A stretch of 64,000 nt of DNA from positions 2,542,001-2,606,000 of the forward strand of contig NZ_CP154855.1 of NCBI RefSeq assembly GCF_047302425.1, written 5' to 3'. The translations under genes were made by a program, and so were the position numbers. Under the pieces are notes generated by a model. That model did not search any database. It had not been told where the DNA came from and worked only from the letters and a program-made list of their open reading frames with translations. Of the stretch, positions 39,125-47,870 are shown piece by piece (position 1 is the stretch's first letter; every line of letters starts with the position of its first letter). Source of the stretch: Oceanitalea sp047302425 (GTDB lineage: Bacteria; Actinomycetota; Actinomycetes; Actinomycetales; Actinomycetaceae).

Positions 39125-39483
39125 CTTCCGCCGACGTGATCCGAACCGCTCGACCTCCACAACCCGTGGGCGTGACACAGTCACTCGCTTCGGTGTGGAC
39201 TCGCCATCCCCGGGACCGGCCGCCCAGCCTTCCGGCCTAGCGTCCGTGCCTCCCTGGGGGGCAACGAGGTGAAACACTACGGCGCCCGCGCCCGAGCGTC
39301 AAACGGCTTCGTCCGGGCCGTAGCGGACCGTCGAAAACGGCTTCTGACCTGCGACGATGGAGTCGCAGAGCGCCTCGATGCGGGACCTCGAGCCGGAAAA
39401 GTCGGCCTGTGCGGTCGTTCACACGGCGCGGCGTCGCCCTGCGTGCGCCGACATCGGCTAAAGGCGCGCGACCGGAGACGCCG

Positions 39484-39516
39484 GACGCCCGCCGGCCGAG
39501 GTGGCCGACGGGCGTC
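39484..39516 (-). terminator. Hairpin after tyrS
   Basis: A 14-bp stem with one mismatch (GACGCCCGCCGGCC against GGCCGACGGGCGTC) and a 5-base loop lies 18 bases beyond the tyrS stop. No T run follows, so it may be an actinobacterial I-shaped terminator. Confidence 0.55.
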
Positions 39517-39533
39517 GTGTGGGAGGGGCGGGG

Positions 39534-40802
39534 TCAGGCCCCGGCCACCTCGGCGACAGCGAGGTTGCGGCGCCCCCGGCGCAGGAGCACCCACCGCCCC
39601 GCGAGCAGGTCCTCGGGCGCGAGGACGTGGTCCTCGTCGGTGAGCTTGACGTTGTTGAGGTAGGCCCCGCCCTCGGCGATGGTGCGACGGGCCGCCGACC
39701 GACCGTTGGCGAGCCCGGTCGCGACGAGCAGGTCGACGAGGTTGGACTCCCCCACCACCGCCTCACCACGCGGCAGCTCGGCCACGGCGTGCCCGAGGGT
39801 CTCGGGGTCGAGGTCCTGCAGCTCACCGCGGCCGAACAGCGCGCGGGAGGCCTTCTCGACCCGTTCGGTCGCCTCGGCACCGTGCACCAGTGTGGTCACG
39901 TCCTGCGCGAGCACCCGCTGCCCCTCGCGGGCCTGCGGCCGCTCGGCGACCGCGGTGGCGAGCTCGGCGATCTCCTCGCGGCTGCGGAAGGTGAAGATCT
40001 TGAGGAAGCGCTCGACGTCGCCGTCGTCGGTGTTGAGCCAGAACTGGTAGAAGGCGTACGGGCTCATCATGTCCGGGGCCAGCCACACCGCCCCGCCCTC
40101 GCTCTTGCCGAACTTCGTGCCGTCGGCCTTGGTGATGAGCGGTGTCGTCATCGCCTGGACGCCGGTGCCGTCGGCCTTGCGGATGAGCTCGACGCCGGAG
40201 AGCAGGTTGCCCCACTGGTCGTTGCCGCCGGTCTGCAGCGTGCAGCCGTAGCGCCGGTGCAGCTCGCGGAAGTCCATGCCCTGGAGGATCTGGTAGCTGA
40301 ACTCGGTGAAGGAGATTCCCTCGTCGCTGGCCAGTCGCCGCGCGACGGTGTCCTTGGCGAGCATCGTGCCCAGCCGGTAGTGCTTGCCGATCTCCCGGAG
40401 GAAGTCGATCGCGCTCAGCCCGCTCGTCCAGTCGAGGTTGTTGACCATCCGGGCGGCGTTCTCGCCCTCGAAGTCGAGGAAGGGCTCGATCTGCCGGCGC
40501 AGCCGCTCGGTCCACTCGCCGACGACCTCCCGGTCGTTGAGCGTGCGCTCCCCCGACATCCGCGGGTCACCGATGAGGCCGGTCGCCCCGCCGACGAGCG
40601 CGATCGGCCGGTGGCCGGCGCGCTGAAGGTGGCGCAGGAGGATGAGCTGGACGAGGTGGCCGTGGTGGAGGCTCGGCGCCGTCGGATCGAAGCCGCAGTA
40701 GTAGGTGACCGGTCCCGCGGCGAGGGCGGCGCCGATGGCGTCGCGGTCGGTGGTCTGGGCGATGAGCCCGCGCCACTCCAGCTCGTCGAGGATGTCACTC
40801 AC
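39534..40802 (-). CDS. tyrS: Tyrosyl-tRNA synthetase
   Basis: This 422-residue class I synthetase charges tRNA-Tyr. The HIGH-type motif is PSLHHGHLV, the tyrosine pocket is TYYCGFDPTAPS and the KMSKS-type motif is KFGKSEGGAVW. The C-terminal S4 RNA-binding domain (SNLVDLLVATGLANGRSAARRTIAEGGAYLNN) is complete. Length fits the TyrRS-1 type. GTG 40802 has GGAAGG 10 bases before it. The gene sits between the mpg/arg operon and the rrn operon. Confidence 0.96.
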   Translation of the reverse strand: MSDILDELEWRGLIAQTTDRDAIGAALAAGPVTYYCGFDPTAPSLHHGHLVQLILLRHLQRAGHRPIALVGGATGLIGDPRMSGERTLNDREVVGEWTERLRRQIEPFLDFEGENAARMVNNLDWTSGLSAIDFLREIGKHYRLGTMLAKDTVARRLASDEGISFTEFSYQILQGMDFRELHRRYGCTLQTGGNDQWGNLLSGVELIRKADGTGVQAMTTPLITKADGTKFGKSEGGAVWLAPDMMSPYAFYQFWLNTDDGDVERFLKIFTFRSREEIAELATAVAERPQAREGQRVLAQDVTTLVHGAEATERVEKASRALFGRGELQDLDPETLGHAVAELPRGEAVVGESNLVDLLVATGLANGRSAARRTIAEGGAYLNNVKLTDEDHVLAPEDLLAGRWVLLRRGRRNLAVAEVAGA

Positions 40803-40866
40803 GTCTGCGTACCTTCCTGGTCGGTCGGGACCGCTCCGGTCCCGGGGACTAGTGTGCCCCGTCGGC

Positions 40867-41499
40867 TCAGCCGCCCGCGCCGTCGTCCGCGGCGGGTCGA
40901 CGACGACGGCGCACGCCGGGCCGGTAGGTGGAGACGGTCGGTTCGCCGGGCAGCCAGAAGCGCCACGGGAACACCTCGCCGTCGCCGCCCGGGCCGGAGA
41001 CCCCGACGCGGGGGCCGGTCGCCACCTCGCTCGCCGTCACCGCGGCGGGGGTGAGCTCAGCGCGACCGCCGGGCTCGATGACCACCCCGTTGTCCGCGCC
41101 GGCCAGGCCCAGGGCCTGGGCCATGCGGGCCGGGCCGCGGGCGAGGTCGACGTCCTTCTTGGCCGCCGGGCGGCGCGAGCGGGCGAGCTCGACGCCGTCG
41201 ACCACCTCCCCCGCGCGCAGGAGCACGGCGCTCGCCCGGCCGTCCTCGCCGCACACGACGTTGGCGCACCAGTGCATGCCGTAGGTGAAGTACACGTACA
41301 GCCGCCCGGGCGGGCCGAACATCACCTCGGTGCGCGGGGTGAGCCCCCGGTAGGCGTGGGAGCCCGGGTCGTTGCCGCCGTCGTAGGCCTCGACCTCGGT
41401 GAGCCGGACGGTCACCGCTCCCGCGTCGTCACGCACCGTGAGGTGCGCGCCGAGCAGGAGCGGTGCCAGCTCCAGCGACCGGAGACCGAGGTCGAGCAT
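40867..41499 (-). CDS. DNA-3-methyladenine glycosylase (AAG/MPG type)
   Basis: This 210-residue base-excision repair enzyme removes alkylated purines. Family motifs are VRLTEVEAYDGGNDPGSHAYRGLTPRTEVMFGPPGRLYVYFTYGMHWCANVVC, where the catalytic Glu is in E-V-E-A-Y, plus LARGPARMAQALGL and GPRVGVS. The final ~25 residues are basic. Its ATG overlaps the argH stop by one base, so it rides at the end of the arginine operon, a frequent actinobacterial arrangement. Confidence 0.9.
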   Translation of the reverse strand: MLDLGLRSLELAPLLLGAHLTVRDDAGAVTVRLTEVEAYDGGNDPGSHAYRGLTPRTEVMFGPPGRLYVYFTYGMHWCANVVCGEDGRASAVLLRAGEVVDGVELARSRRPAAKKDVDLARGPARMAQALGLAGADNGVVIEPGGRAELTPAAVTASEVATGPRVGVSGPGGDGEVFPWRFWLPGEPTVSTYRPGVRRRRRPAADDGAGG

Positions 41500-42920
41500 C
41501 AGGCGCTCGTGCCGCCCGTCCACTCGCGCAGCTGGGCGAGCGCCGCCCGTGCCGACTCGAGCTGCTCGGCGACCCGGTCGGGGGCGGTGCCGCCGCGCCC
41601 GTTGCGCGAGGCGACGGAGCCCTCGACGCTGAGCACCGTGCGCACCTCGGGGGTGAGGTGCGGGGAGATCGCGGCGAGCTCGTCGTCGGTGAGGTCCCAC
41701 AGCTCGGTGCCCGCGCTCTCGCAGGCCTGCACGCAGGCGCCGGCGATCTCGTGGGCGTCCCGGAAGGCGACGCCCTGGCGCACGAGCCACTCGGCGATGT
41801 CGGTGGCCAGCGAGAAGCCCTGGGGGGCAAGCTCGGCCATCCGCGCGGTGTCGAAGGTGAGCGTGGCGACCATGCCGGAGACCGCCGGGAGGAGCACCGA
41901 GAGGGTGTCGACGCCGTCGAAGACCGGCTCCTTGTCCTCCTGGAGGTCCCGGTTGTAGGCGAGCGGCAGCCCCTTGAGGGTGGCGAGCAGCCCGGTGAGG
42001 TCGCCGATGAGGCGCCCGGCCTTGCCGCGCGCGAGCTCGGCGACGTCGGGGTTCTTCTTCTGCGGCATGATCGAGGAGCCGGTGGAGAAGGCGTCGTCGA
42101 GACGGACGAAGCCGAACTCCTTGGTCGCCCACACGATGACGTCCTCGCTGATCCGCGAGAGGTTCACGCCCACCATGGCGACGACGAAGGCGAACTCCGC
42201 GACGACGTCGCGCGAGGCGGTGCCGTCGATCGAGTTCTCCACCGAGTCGGTGAAGCCGAGGTCGGCCGCGACCGCGCGCGGGTCCAGCCCGAGCGACGAG
42301 CCGGCCAGCGCACCCGAGCCGTAGGGCGAGATGCCCGCCCGGCGGTCCCAGTCGACCCAGCGCTGGACGTCGCGCAGCAGCGGCCAGGCGTGGGCGAGGA
42401 GGTGGTGGGCCAGCAGCACCGGCTGGGCGTGCTGGAGGTGGGTGCGACCGGGCATGACGGCGCCGGGGTGGGCGGCGGCCTGGTCGACGAGGGCGCCGAC
42501 GACGTCGAGCACTCCCTCGGCCAGGAGCCGCGCCTGCTCGCGCAGGTAGGAGCGCACGAGCGTGGCGATCTGGTCGTTGCGCGAGCGCCCGGCACGCAGC
42601 TTGCCGCCCAGGGCGGGGCCGGCGCGCTCGATGAGACCGCGCTCGAGGGCGGTGTGGACGTCCTCGTCGTCGGGCTGGGGTGCGAAGGCCCCGGAGACGA
42701 CGTCGGCCTCGAGCTGGTCCAGTGCCTGGATCATCCCGGCGAGCTCGGCGTCGTCGAGCAGGCCCGCCGTCGCCAGCGCCCGGGCGTGGGCCCGGGAGCC
42801 GGCGATGTCGTGGCGGGCCAGGCGCCAGTCGAACTGGGTTGAGCGGGACAGCTCGGTGAGCGCGTCGGCGGGGCCGCCGGCGAAGCGCCCGCCCCACAGG
42901 CTCAGCGGTGCGTCAGTCAT
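41499..42920 (-). CDS. argH: Argininosuccinate lyase
   Basis: This 473-residue enzyme cleaves argininosuccinate to arginine and fumarate. The fumarase/aspartase-family signature GSSIMPQKKNPDVAEL is present, with the catalytic His in GRTHLQHAQPV and N-terminal SLWGGRFAGGPADAL. ATG 42920 overlaps the argG C-terminus by 8 bases. It is the last arginine gene of the operon. Confidence 0.96.
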   Translation of the reverse strand: MTDAPLSLWGGRFAGGPADALTELSRSTQFDWRLARHDIAGSRAHARALATAGLLDDAELAGMIQALDQLEADVVSGAFAPQPDDEDVHTALERGLIERAGPALGGKLRAGRSRNDQIATLVRSYLREQARLLAEGVLDVVGALVDQAAAHPGAVMPGRTHLQHAQPVLLAHHLLAHAWPLLRDVQRWVDWDRRAGISPYGSGALAGSSLGLDPRAVAADLGFTDSVENSIDGTASRDVVAEFAFVVAMVGVNLSRISEDVIVWATKEFGFVRLDDAFSTGSSIMPQKKNPDVAELARGKAGRLIGDLTGLLATLKGLPLAYNRDLQEDKEPVFDGVDTLSVLLPAVSGMVATLTFDTARMAELAPQGFSLATDIAEWLVRQGVAFRDAHEIAGACVQACESAGTELWDLTDDELAAISPHLTPEVRTVLSVEGSVASRNGRGGTAPDRVAEQLESARAALAQLREWTGGTSA

Positions 42921-44196
42921 CGGCTGCCTCCAGAGATCCGGTGCCGAGGTCCACGGCGTTGCCGAAGGCGGCGTCGCGGGCGGCGGCGAGCTTGGCGGTG
43001 AGGCCGTAGATCTCGATGAAGCCCTTGGCGTTGGACTGGTCGAAGGTGTCGCCCGAGTCGTAGGTGGCGAGGTTGAAGTCGTACAGGCTCGTGTCGCTGC
43101 GGCGGCCGGTGACGACGGCGCGGCCCCCGTGGAGGAGCAGGCGGATCTCACCGGTGACGTAGCGCTGCGTGTCGTCGATGAAGCTGTCGAGGGAGCGCTT
43201 GAGCGGGGAGAACCACTGGCCGTCGTAGACGAGCTCGGTCCAGCGCTGGTCCACGCCCTTCTTGAAGCGGGCCTGCTCGCGCTCGACGGTGACGTTCTCG
43301 AGCTCCTGGTGAGCGGTGATGAGCGCGATCGCGCCGGGCGCCTCGTAGACCTCGCGGGACTTGATGCCGACGAGGCGGTCCTCGACGATGTCGATGCGGC
43401 CCACGCCCTGGGCGCCGGCGCGGCGGTTGAGCTCCTGGATCGCCTGGAGCGGGGTGACGGGGACGCCGTCGATGGCGACGGGCACGCCCTCCTTGAAGGT
43501 GATGACGACCTCGTCGGGCACCGGCGGGAAGGCCGGGTCGTCGGTGTAGCTGTAGACGTCCTTGGTGGGCGCGTTCCAGATGTCCTCGAGGAAGCCGGTC
43601 TCGATCGCCCGGCCCCACACGTTCTGGTCGATGGAGAACGGGTTGTTCTTCGTCGTCTCGATCGGCAGGTTGTGGTTCTCGGCGTACGCGATGGCGACGT
43701 CGCGGGTGAGGGCGAGGTCGCGGACGGGAGCCAGGCACTTGAGGTCCGGGGCCAGGGAGGTGATGCCGACCTCGAAGCGGACCTGGTCGTTGCCCTTGCC
43801 GGTGCAGCCGTGGGCCACGGTCGTGGCGCCGAACTGGCGGGCGGCGCGGGCGAGGTGCTTGACGATGACCGGGCGGGACAGCGCCGAGACCACCGGGTAG
43901 CGGTCCTGGTAGAGCGCGTTGGCCTTGAGCGCCGGCATGCAGTACTCCTCGGCGAACTCGTCGCGGGCGTCGGCCACGTAGGCCTCCACCGCGCCGCAGT
44001 CGAGGGCTCGCTGACGGATGACGTCGAGGTCCTCCCCGCCCTGGCCGACGTCGACGGCGACGGCGATGACCTCGGCGCCCGTCTGCTCGCCGATCCAGCC
44101 GATGGCCACCGAGGTGTCCAGCCCGCCGGAGTAGGCGAGTACCACCCGCTCCTTGCCGGAGGTCGGGGTGGGCGCGGAGGTGGTGCTGTCACTCAT
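42913..44196 (-). CDS. argG: Argininosuccinate synthase
   Basis: This 427-residue enzyme joins citrulline and aspartate using ATP. The N-type ATP-pyrophosphatase loop is VVLAYSGGLDTSVAIGW. AHGCTGKGNDQVRFE, SIDQNVWGRAIETGFLEDIW and YTDDPAFPPVPDE are family blocks. The first ~15 residues (SDSTTSAPTPTSGKE) are an extension. ATG 44196 overlaps the argR stop (ATGA). Confidence 0.96.
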   Translation of the reverse strand: MSDSTTSAPTPTSGKERVVLAYSGGLDTSVAIGWIGEQTGAEVIAVAVDVGQGGEDLDVIRQRALDCGAVEAYVADARDEFAEEYCMPALKANALYQDRYPVVSALSRPVIVKHLARAARQFGATTVAHGCTGKGNDQVRFEVGITSLAPDLKCLAPVRDLALTRDVAIAYAENHNLPIETTKNNPFSIDQNVWGRAIETGFLEDIWNAPTKDVYSYTDDPAFPPVPDEVVITFKEGVPVAIDGVPVTPLQAIQELNRRAGAQGVGRIDIVEDRLVGIKSREVYEAPGAIALITAHQELENVTVEREQARFKKGVDQRWTELVYDGQWFSPLKRSLDSFIDDTQRYVTGEIRLLLHGGRAVVTGRRSDTSLYDFNLATYDSGDTFDQSNAKGFIEIYGLTAKLAAARDAAFGNAVDLGTGSLEAADD

Positions 44197-44765
44197 GCGT
44201 GGTCTCTTTCCATGGATGGTGCGGGAGTACGGTCGGCCGCCGTGCGGGCCGGTGCGGGGGTGGTCGAGGCCGCGAGGGCGAGGAGCCGGTCGGCGAGCTC
44301 GGCGCCGACCTCCTCGTCGCGGGCGATGACGAGGACGGTGTCGTCCCCGGCGATGGTGCCAATGACGCCGGGCAGGACCGCGGTGTCGACGGCGGAGGCG
44401 AGCAGCTGTGCGGCGCCGGCTGGGGTGCGCAGCACAACGAGGGCGCCGGAGCGGTCCGCCGAGACGAGGAGCTCGCTGCACCAGCGGGCCAGCCGGGCGG
44501 CGCCGTGCCCCTGCTCGGGGGCGACCGGCGGGGCCATCGCCCCGGCCGCGCCCTCCTGCGGGAGGGCGTAGACCTGGCGGCCGTCGGGCAGGGTGATCTT
44601 CCCGGCGCGCAGCTCGACGAGGTCGCGCGAGAGCGTCGCCTGGGTCACCTGCACGCCGTGGGAGGCGAGCTGGGCGCTGAGCTCGCTCTGGGAGGAGATG
44701 CGCTCGTGGGTGAGCAGCCGCGCGATGAGCGCGTGGCGTGCCGGGCGGGTGACGGGGATGCTCAC
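44193..44765 (-). CDS. argR: Arginine repressor
   Basis: This 190-residue ArgR has an N-terminal winged helix (RHALIARLLTHERISSQSELSAQLASHGVQVTQATLSRDLVEL, with the S-Q-x-x-L and QATLSRDL motifs). The C-terminal arginine-binding hexamerisation domain has LASAVDTAVLPGVIGTIAGDDTVLVIARDE. It represses arginine synthesis genes when arginine is bound. It is encoded inside the operon it probably controls. GTG 44765 overlaps argF by four bases. Confidence 0.94.
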   Translation of the reverse strand: MSIPVTRPARHALIARLLTHERISSQSELSAQLASHGVQVTQATLSRDLVELRAGKITLPDGRQVYALPQEGAAGAMAPPVAPEQGHGAARLARWCSELLVSADRSGALVVLRTPAGAAQLLASAVDTAVLPGVIGTIAGDDTVLVIARDEEVGAELADRLLALAASTTPAPARTAADRTPAPSMERDHA

Positions 44766-45703
44766 GGCGTCGCCCCGAGGAGGTGGACGAGGACGGCCTT
44801 CTGCGCGTGCCGGCGGTTCTCCGCCTCGTCCCAGATGACCGAGCGGGGCCCGTCGACGACGTCGGCCGTCGCCTCCATGCCCCGGTAGACGGGCAGGCAG
44901 TGGAGGAAGATCGCGTCGTCGCCGCGTGTCATGAGGCGCTCGTCGACCCGGTAGGGGACGAAGGGCGACTCTCGCTCCCCCGCCTCGCCCTCCTGGCCCA
45001 TGGAGACCCACGTGTCGGTGGCGACGGCGGTGACGCCGTCGACGGCCTCGTCGGCGTCGGTGGTGACGAGCACGCTGCCGCCGGTCTCGGCCGCGATGGC
45101 GCGTGCGCGCTCGACGACGGCGGGGTCGGGCGCGTAGTCGGCCGGTGCCGCGACCCGTACGTCCATGCCGGCGGTGACGCCGCCGAGGAGGTAGGAGTGG
45201 GCCATGTTGTTCGCGCCGTCGCCGAGGTAGGCGAGGGAGCGGCCGGCCAGGGCGGGGCCGTCGGTGGCGAGGCCGCCGCGGTGCTCGGCGACCGTCTGGA
45301 GGTCGGCGAGGATCTGGCAGGGGTGGAACTCGTCGGTCAGCGCGTTGACGACGGGCACGGCGCTGACGGAGGCGGCGCGGTCGAGCGCCGACTGGCCGAA
45401 GGTGCGCCACACGATGGCGGCGACGTGCCGGTCGAGCACGCGCACGGTGTCCTCGACCGACTCCCCGCGGCCCACCTGGGTGGACGCGGAGTCGAGGACG
45501 AGCGGGAACCCGCCGAGCTCGGTGATGCCGACGGAGAAGGAGACCCGGGTGCGGGTGGAGGCCTTGTCGAAGAGGACGGCGACGGAGCGGCCCTCGAACG
45601 GGCGCGGCGCCACCGTGCCGGCCTTGAGGTCCAGCGCGAGCTGGAGGACGGAGCGCTGGGCGTCGACCGAGAGGTCGTCGTCACGCAGGAAATGGGCGGT
45701 CAT
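44762..45703 (-). CDS. argF: Ornithine carbamoyltransferase
   Basis: This 313-residue enzyme makes citrulline from ornithine and carbamoyl phosphate. The carbamoyl-phosphate loop is KASTRTRVSFS, with HPCQILADLQT next. The ornithine site includes the C-terminal HCLPVYRG. Length fits the anabolic form. ATG 45703 overlaps argD by four bases. Confidence 0.96.
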   Translation of the reverse strand: MTAHFLRDDDLSVDAQRSVLQLALDLKAGTVAPRPFEGRSVAVLFDKASTRTRVSFSVGITELGGFPLVLDSASTQVGRGESVEDTVRVLDRHVAAIVWRTFGQSALDRAASVSAVPVVNALTDEFHPCQILADLQTVAEHRGGLATDGPALAGRSLAYLGDGANNMAHSYLLGGVTAGMDVRVAAPADYAPDPAVVERARAIAAETGGSVLVTTDADEAVDGVTAVATDTWVSMGQEGEAGERESPFVPYRVDERLMTRGDDAIFLHCLPVYRGMEATADVVDGPRSVIWDEAENRRHAQKAVLVHLLGATP

Positions 45704-46947
45704 GCGGCACCTCCGGCGGCGTCGAGGACGGCGGGCAGGTCGGCGAGGAAGCCGGCGGCCTGCTCGTGGCTGAGGATGAACGGCGGGGCGAGGCGGATCG
45801 CGTCGGGGGCGACCGGGTTGACGATGTAGCCGGCCGCCAGCGCGGCCTGGGCCACCTGCGGCGCGACGGCCTCGGTGAGCATGACCGCGAGGAGCAGGCC
45901 CTCGCCGCGGACGCCGGCGACGAGCGGGTGGCCGAGCGCCTCGACGCCCTCGCTCAGCTGGCGGCCGCGCTCGGTGACCGCGGTGAGCAGCCCGTCGCGC
46001 TCGATGACGTGCATCGTCGCGAGCGCGGCGGCCGAGGCGACCGGGTTGCCGCCGAAGGTGCTGCCGTGCTGGCCGGGGCCGAGCAGGGTGGCGGCGTGCT
46101 CCCCGAGGGCGACGACGGCGCCGATCGGCAGGCCGCCCGCGAGCCCCTTGGCGAGAACGACGACGTCGGGCACGACCCCGCCGCCGACGTGGTCGTGGTG
46201 GTGGGCCATCCACCGCCCGGTGCGGCCCATGCCGGTCTGCACCTCGTCGAGGATGAGGAGCGCGCCGTGCCGGGAGGTGAGCTCGCGGGCCGCGGCGAGG
46301 TAGCCGGGAGGCAGGGGACGCACGCCCGCCTCCCCCTGGAGCGGCTCGAGGACGAGGGCGGCGACGTCGTCGTCCATGGCGGCGGCGAGGGCGTCGACGT
46401 CACCGAAGGGGACGTGCTCGACGCCGCCGGGAAGCGGCATGAACGGCTCGCGGTAGGCGGCCTTGTGGGTGAGCGAGAGCGCGCCCATGGTCCGGCCGTG
46501 GAAGGCGCCCTCGAGGGCGAGGATGCGCGGGCGGGCGCCCTCGCCGTGGCGGCGGGCCAGCTTGAAGGCGGCCTCCATCGCCTCGGTGCCGGAGTTGGCG
46601 AGGAATACGCGCGAGCCGGCCGGGGCGCCGCCGGGCGAGACGACCTCCAGCAGCCGCTCGGCGAGGTGCACCTGGGTGGGGGTGGCGAAGAAGTTCGACA
46701 CGTGGCCCAGGGTCCCCAGCTGCGCGGAGACGGCGGAGACGAGGGTGGGGTGGGCGTGGCCCAGGGAGTTGACCGCGATGCCGGCGAGGAGGTCGAGGTA
46801 GCGGCCGCCGTCGGCGTCCCACACCCACGCGCCCTCCCCGCGCACGAGGACGCGCTGGGGGGGGCCGAAGGTGTTCATGAGCGCGCCGGTGTAGCGCTCG
46901 GCCCACACGGCGGCCGGCTGCTGGGTCTCGGGGACGATCTCGCTCAC
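45700..46947 (-). CDS. argD: Acetylornithine aminotransferase
   Basis: This 415-residue class III aminotransferase uses PLP. The cofactor Lys is in VVVLAKGLAGGLPIGA, with LLILDEVQTGMGRTGRW before it and FLANSGTEAMEAAFKLAR near the N-terminus. It transfers an amino group to N-acetylglutamate semialdehyde. GTG 46947 overlaps the argB stop (GTGA). Confidence 0.95.
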   Translation of the reverse strand: MSEIVPETQQPAAVWAERYTGALMNTFGPPQRVLVRGEGAWVWDADGGRYLDLLAGIAVNSLGHAHPTLVSAVSAQLGTLGHVSNFFATPTQVHLAERLLEVVSPGGAPAGSRVFLANSGTEAMEAAFKLARRHGEGARPRILALEGAFHGRTMGALSLTHKAAYREPFMPLPGGVEHVPFGDVDALAAAMDDDVAALVLEPLQGEAGVRPLPPGYLAAARELTSRHGALLILDEVQTGMGRTGRWMAHHHDHVGGGVVPDVVVLAKGLAGGLPIGAVVALGEHAATLLGPGQHGSTFGGNPVASAAALATMHVIERDGLLTAVTERGRQLSEGVEALGHPLVAGVRGEGLLLAVMLTEAVAPQVAQAALAAGYIVNPVAPDAIRLAPPFILSHEQAAGFLADLPAVLDAAGGAA

Positions 46948-47870
46948 GGTGCCTCCGGGTGGGTGGAGTGGACGGCCCAGTCGGGCAGGACGAGGGTGCC
47001 CACGCCCTCGTCGGTGAAGATCTCCAGGAGCATCGAGTGCGGCTGGCGGCCGTCGACGATGTGCGCCTGCGGGACGCCGCCCTGGACGGCGCGCAGGCAG
47101 GCCTCCATCTTGGGGACCATGCCGGACTCGAGGTCCGGGAGCATGAGCGCGAGCTCGCTGGCGGCGATGCGCCGCACGATCGAGCCGCGGTCGGGCCACG
47201 AGCGGTACAGGCCCTCGACGTCGGTGAGGACGACGAGCTTGCGGGCGCCGAGCGCGACGGCGAGCGCCGCGGCGGCGGTGTCGGCGTTGACGTTGAGGAC
47301 CTGGGAGGGGTCGGTGACGTCGGGGGCGATCGTCGAGATCACCGGGATGCGGCCGGCGGCGAGGAGGTCCTCGACGGCGGAGGGGTGGACCTCGACGACG
47401 TCACCGACGAGCCCGACGTCGACCGGCTCGCCGTCGACGACGGCGGTGCGGCGCTCGGCGCGCAGCAGGCCGCCGTCCTCGCCGGAGATGCCGACGGCGT
47501 GGGCGGTGTCCACGTTGAGGAGGGAGACGAGGTCGCGCTGCACCTGGCCGGTGAGGACCATCCGCACGACGGCCATCGCCTCGGGCGTGGTGACGCGCAG
47601 GCCGCCGCGGAACTCCGAGGCGATCTCGAGGCGGTCGAGCATCGCGGAGATCTGCGGCCCGCCACCGTGGACGACGACCGGCTGCATGCCGACCTGGTGG
47701 AGGAAGAGGACGTCCGCGGCGAAGGCGCGCTGGAGGTTCTCGTCGACCATCGCGTTGCCGCCGTACTTGATGACGACGCGGGTGCCGGCGAAGCGGCGCA
47801 GCCAGGGCAGGGCCTGGAGGAGGACCTCGGCCTTCTGGTCCGGGCGCAGGCTGTCGGGGAGCTCGGTCAT
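46944..47870 (-). CDS. argB: Acetylglutamate kinase
   Basis: This 308-residue amino-acid kinase phosphorylates N-acetylglutamate. The phosphate loop is VVIKYGGNAMVDENL, with VVVHGGGPQISAMLDRL, VISTIAPD and LNVNADTAAAALAVALGARKLVVLTDVEG. The long N-terminus (RPDQKAEVLLQALPWLRRFAG) is typical of arginine-sensitive hexameric enzymes, so feedback inhibition is likely. ATG 47870 overlaps argJ. Confidence 0.96.
   Translation of the reverse strand: MTELPDSLRPDQKAEVLLQALPWLRRFAGTRVVIKYGGNAMVDENLQRAFAADVLFLHQVGMQPVVVHGGGPQISAMLDRLEIASEFRGGLRVTTPEAMAVVRMVLTGQVQRDLVSLLNVDTAHAVGISGEDGGLLRAERRTAVVDGEPVDVGLVGDVVEVHPSAVEDLLAAGRIPVISTIAPDVTDPSQVLNVNADTAAAALAVALGARKLVVLTDVEGLYRSWPDRGSIVRRIAASELALMLPDLESGMVPKMEACLRAVQGGVPQAHIVDGRQPHSMLLEIFTDEGVGTLVLPDWAVHSTHPEAP

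Larger units (their letters stand above)
38796..39483 (-). other. rrn leader and upstream region
   Basis: This is about 690 bases without a protein gene. It contains the transcribed leader (38796 to about 39089), the antitermination-like block at 39011-39034 and the promoter at 39096-39124. Bases 39125-39483 lie upstream of that promoter. They could hold further rrn promoters, but none is convincing. Confidence 0.6.
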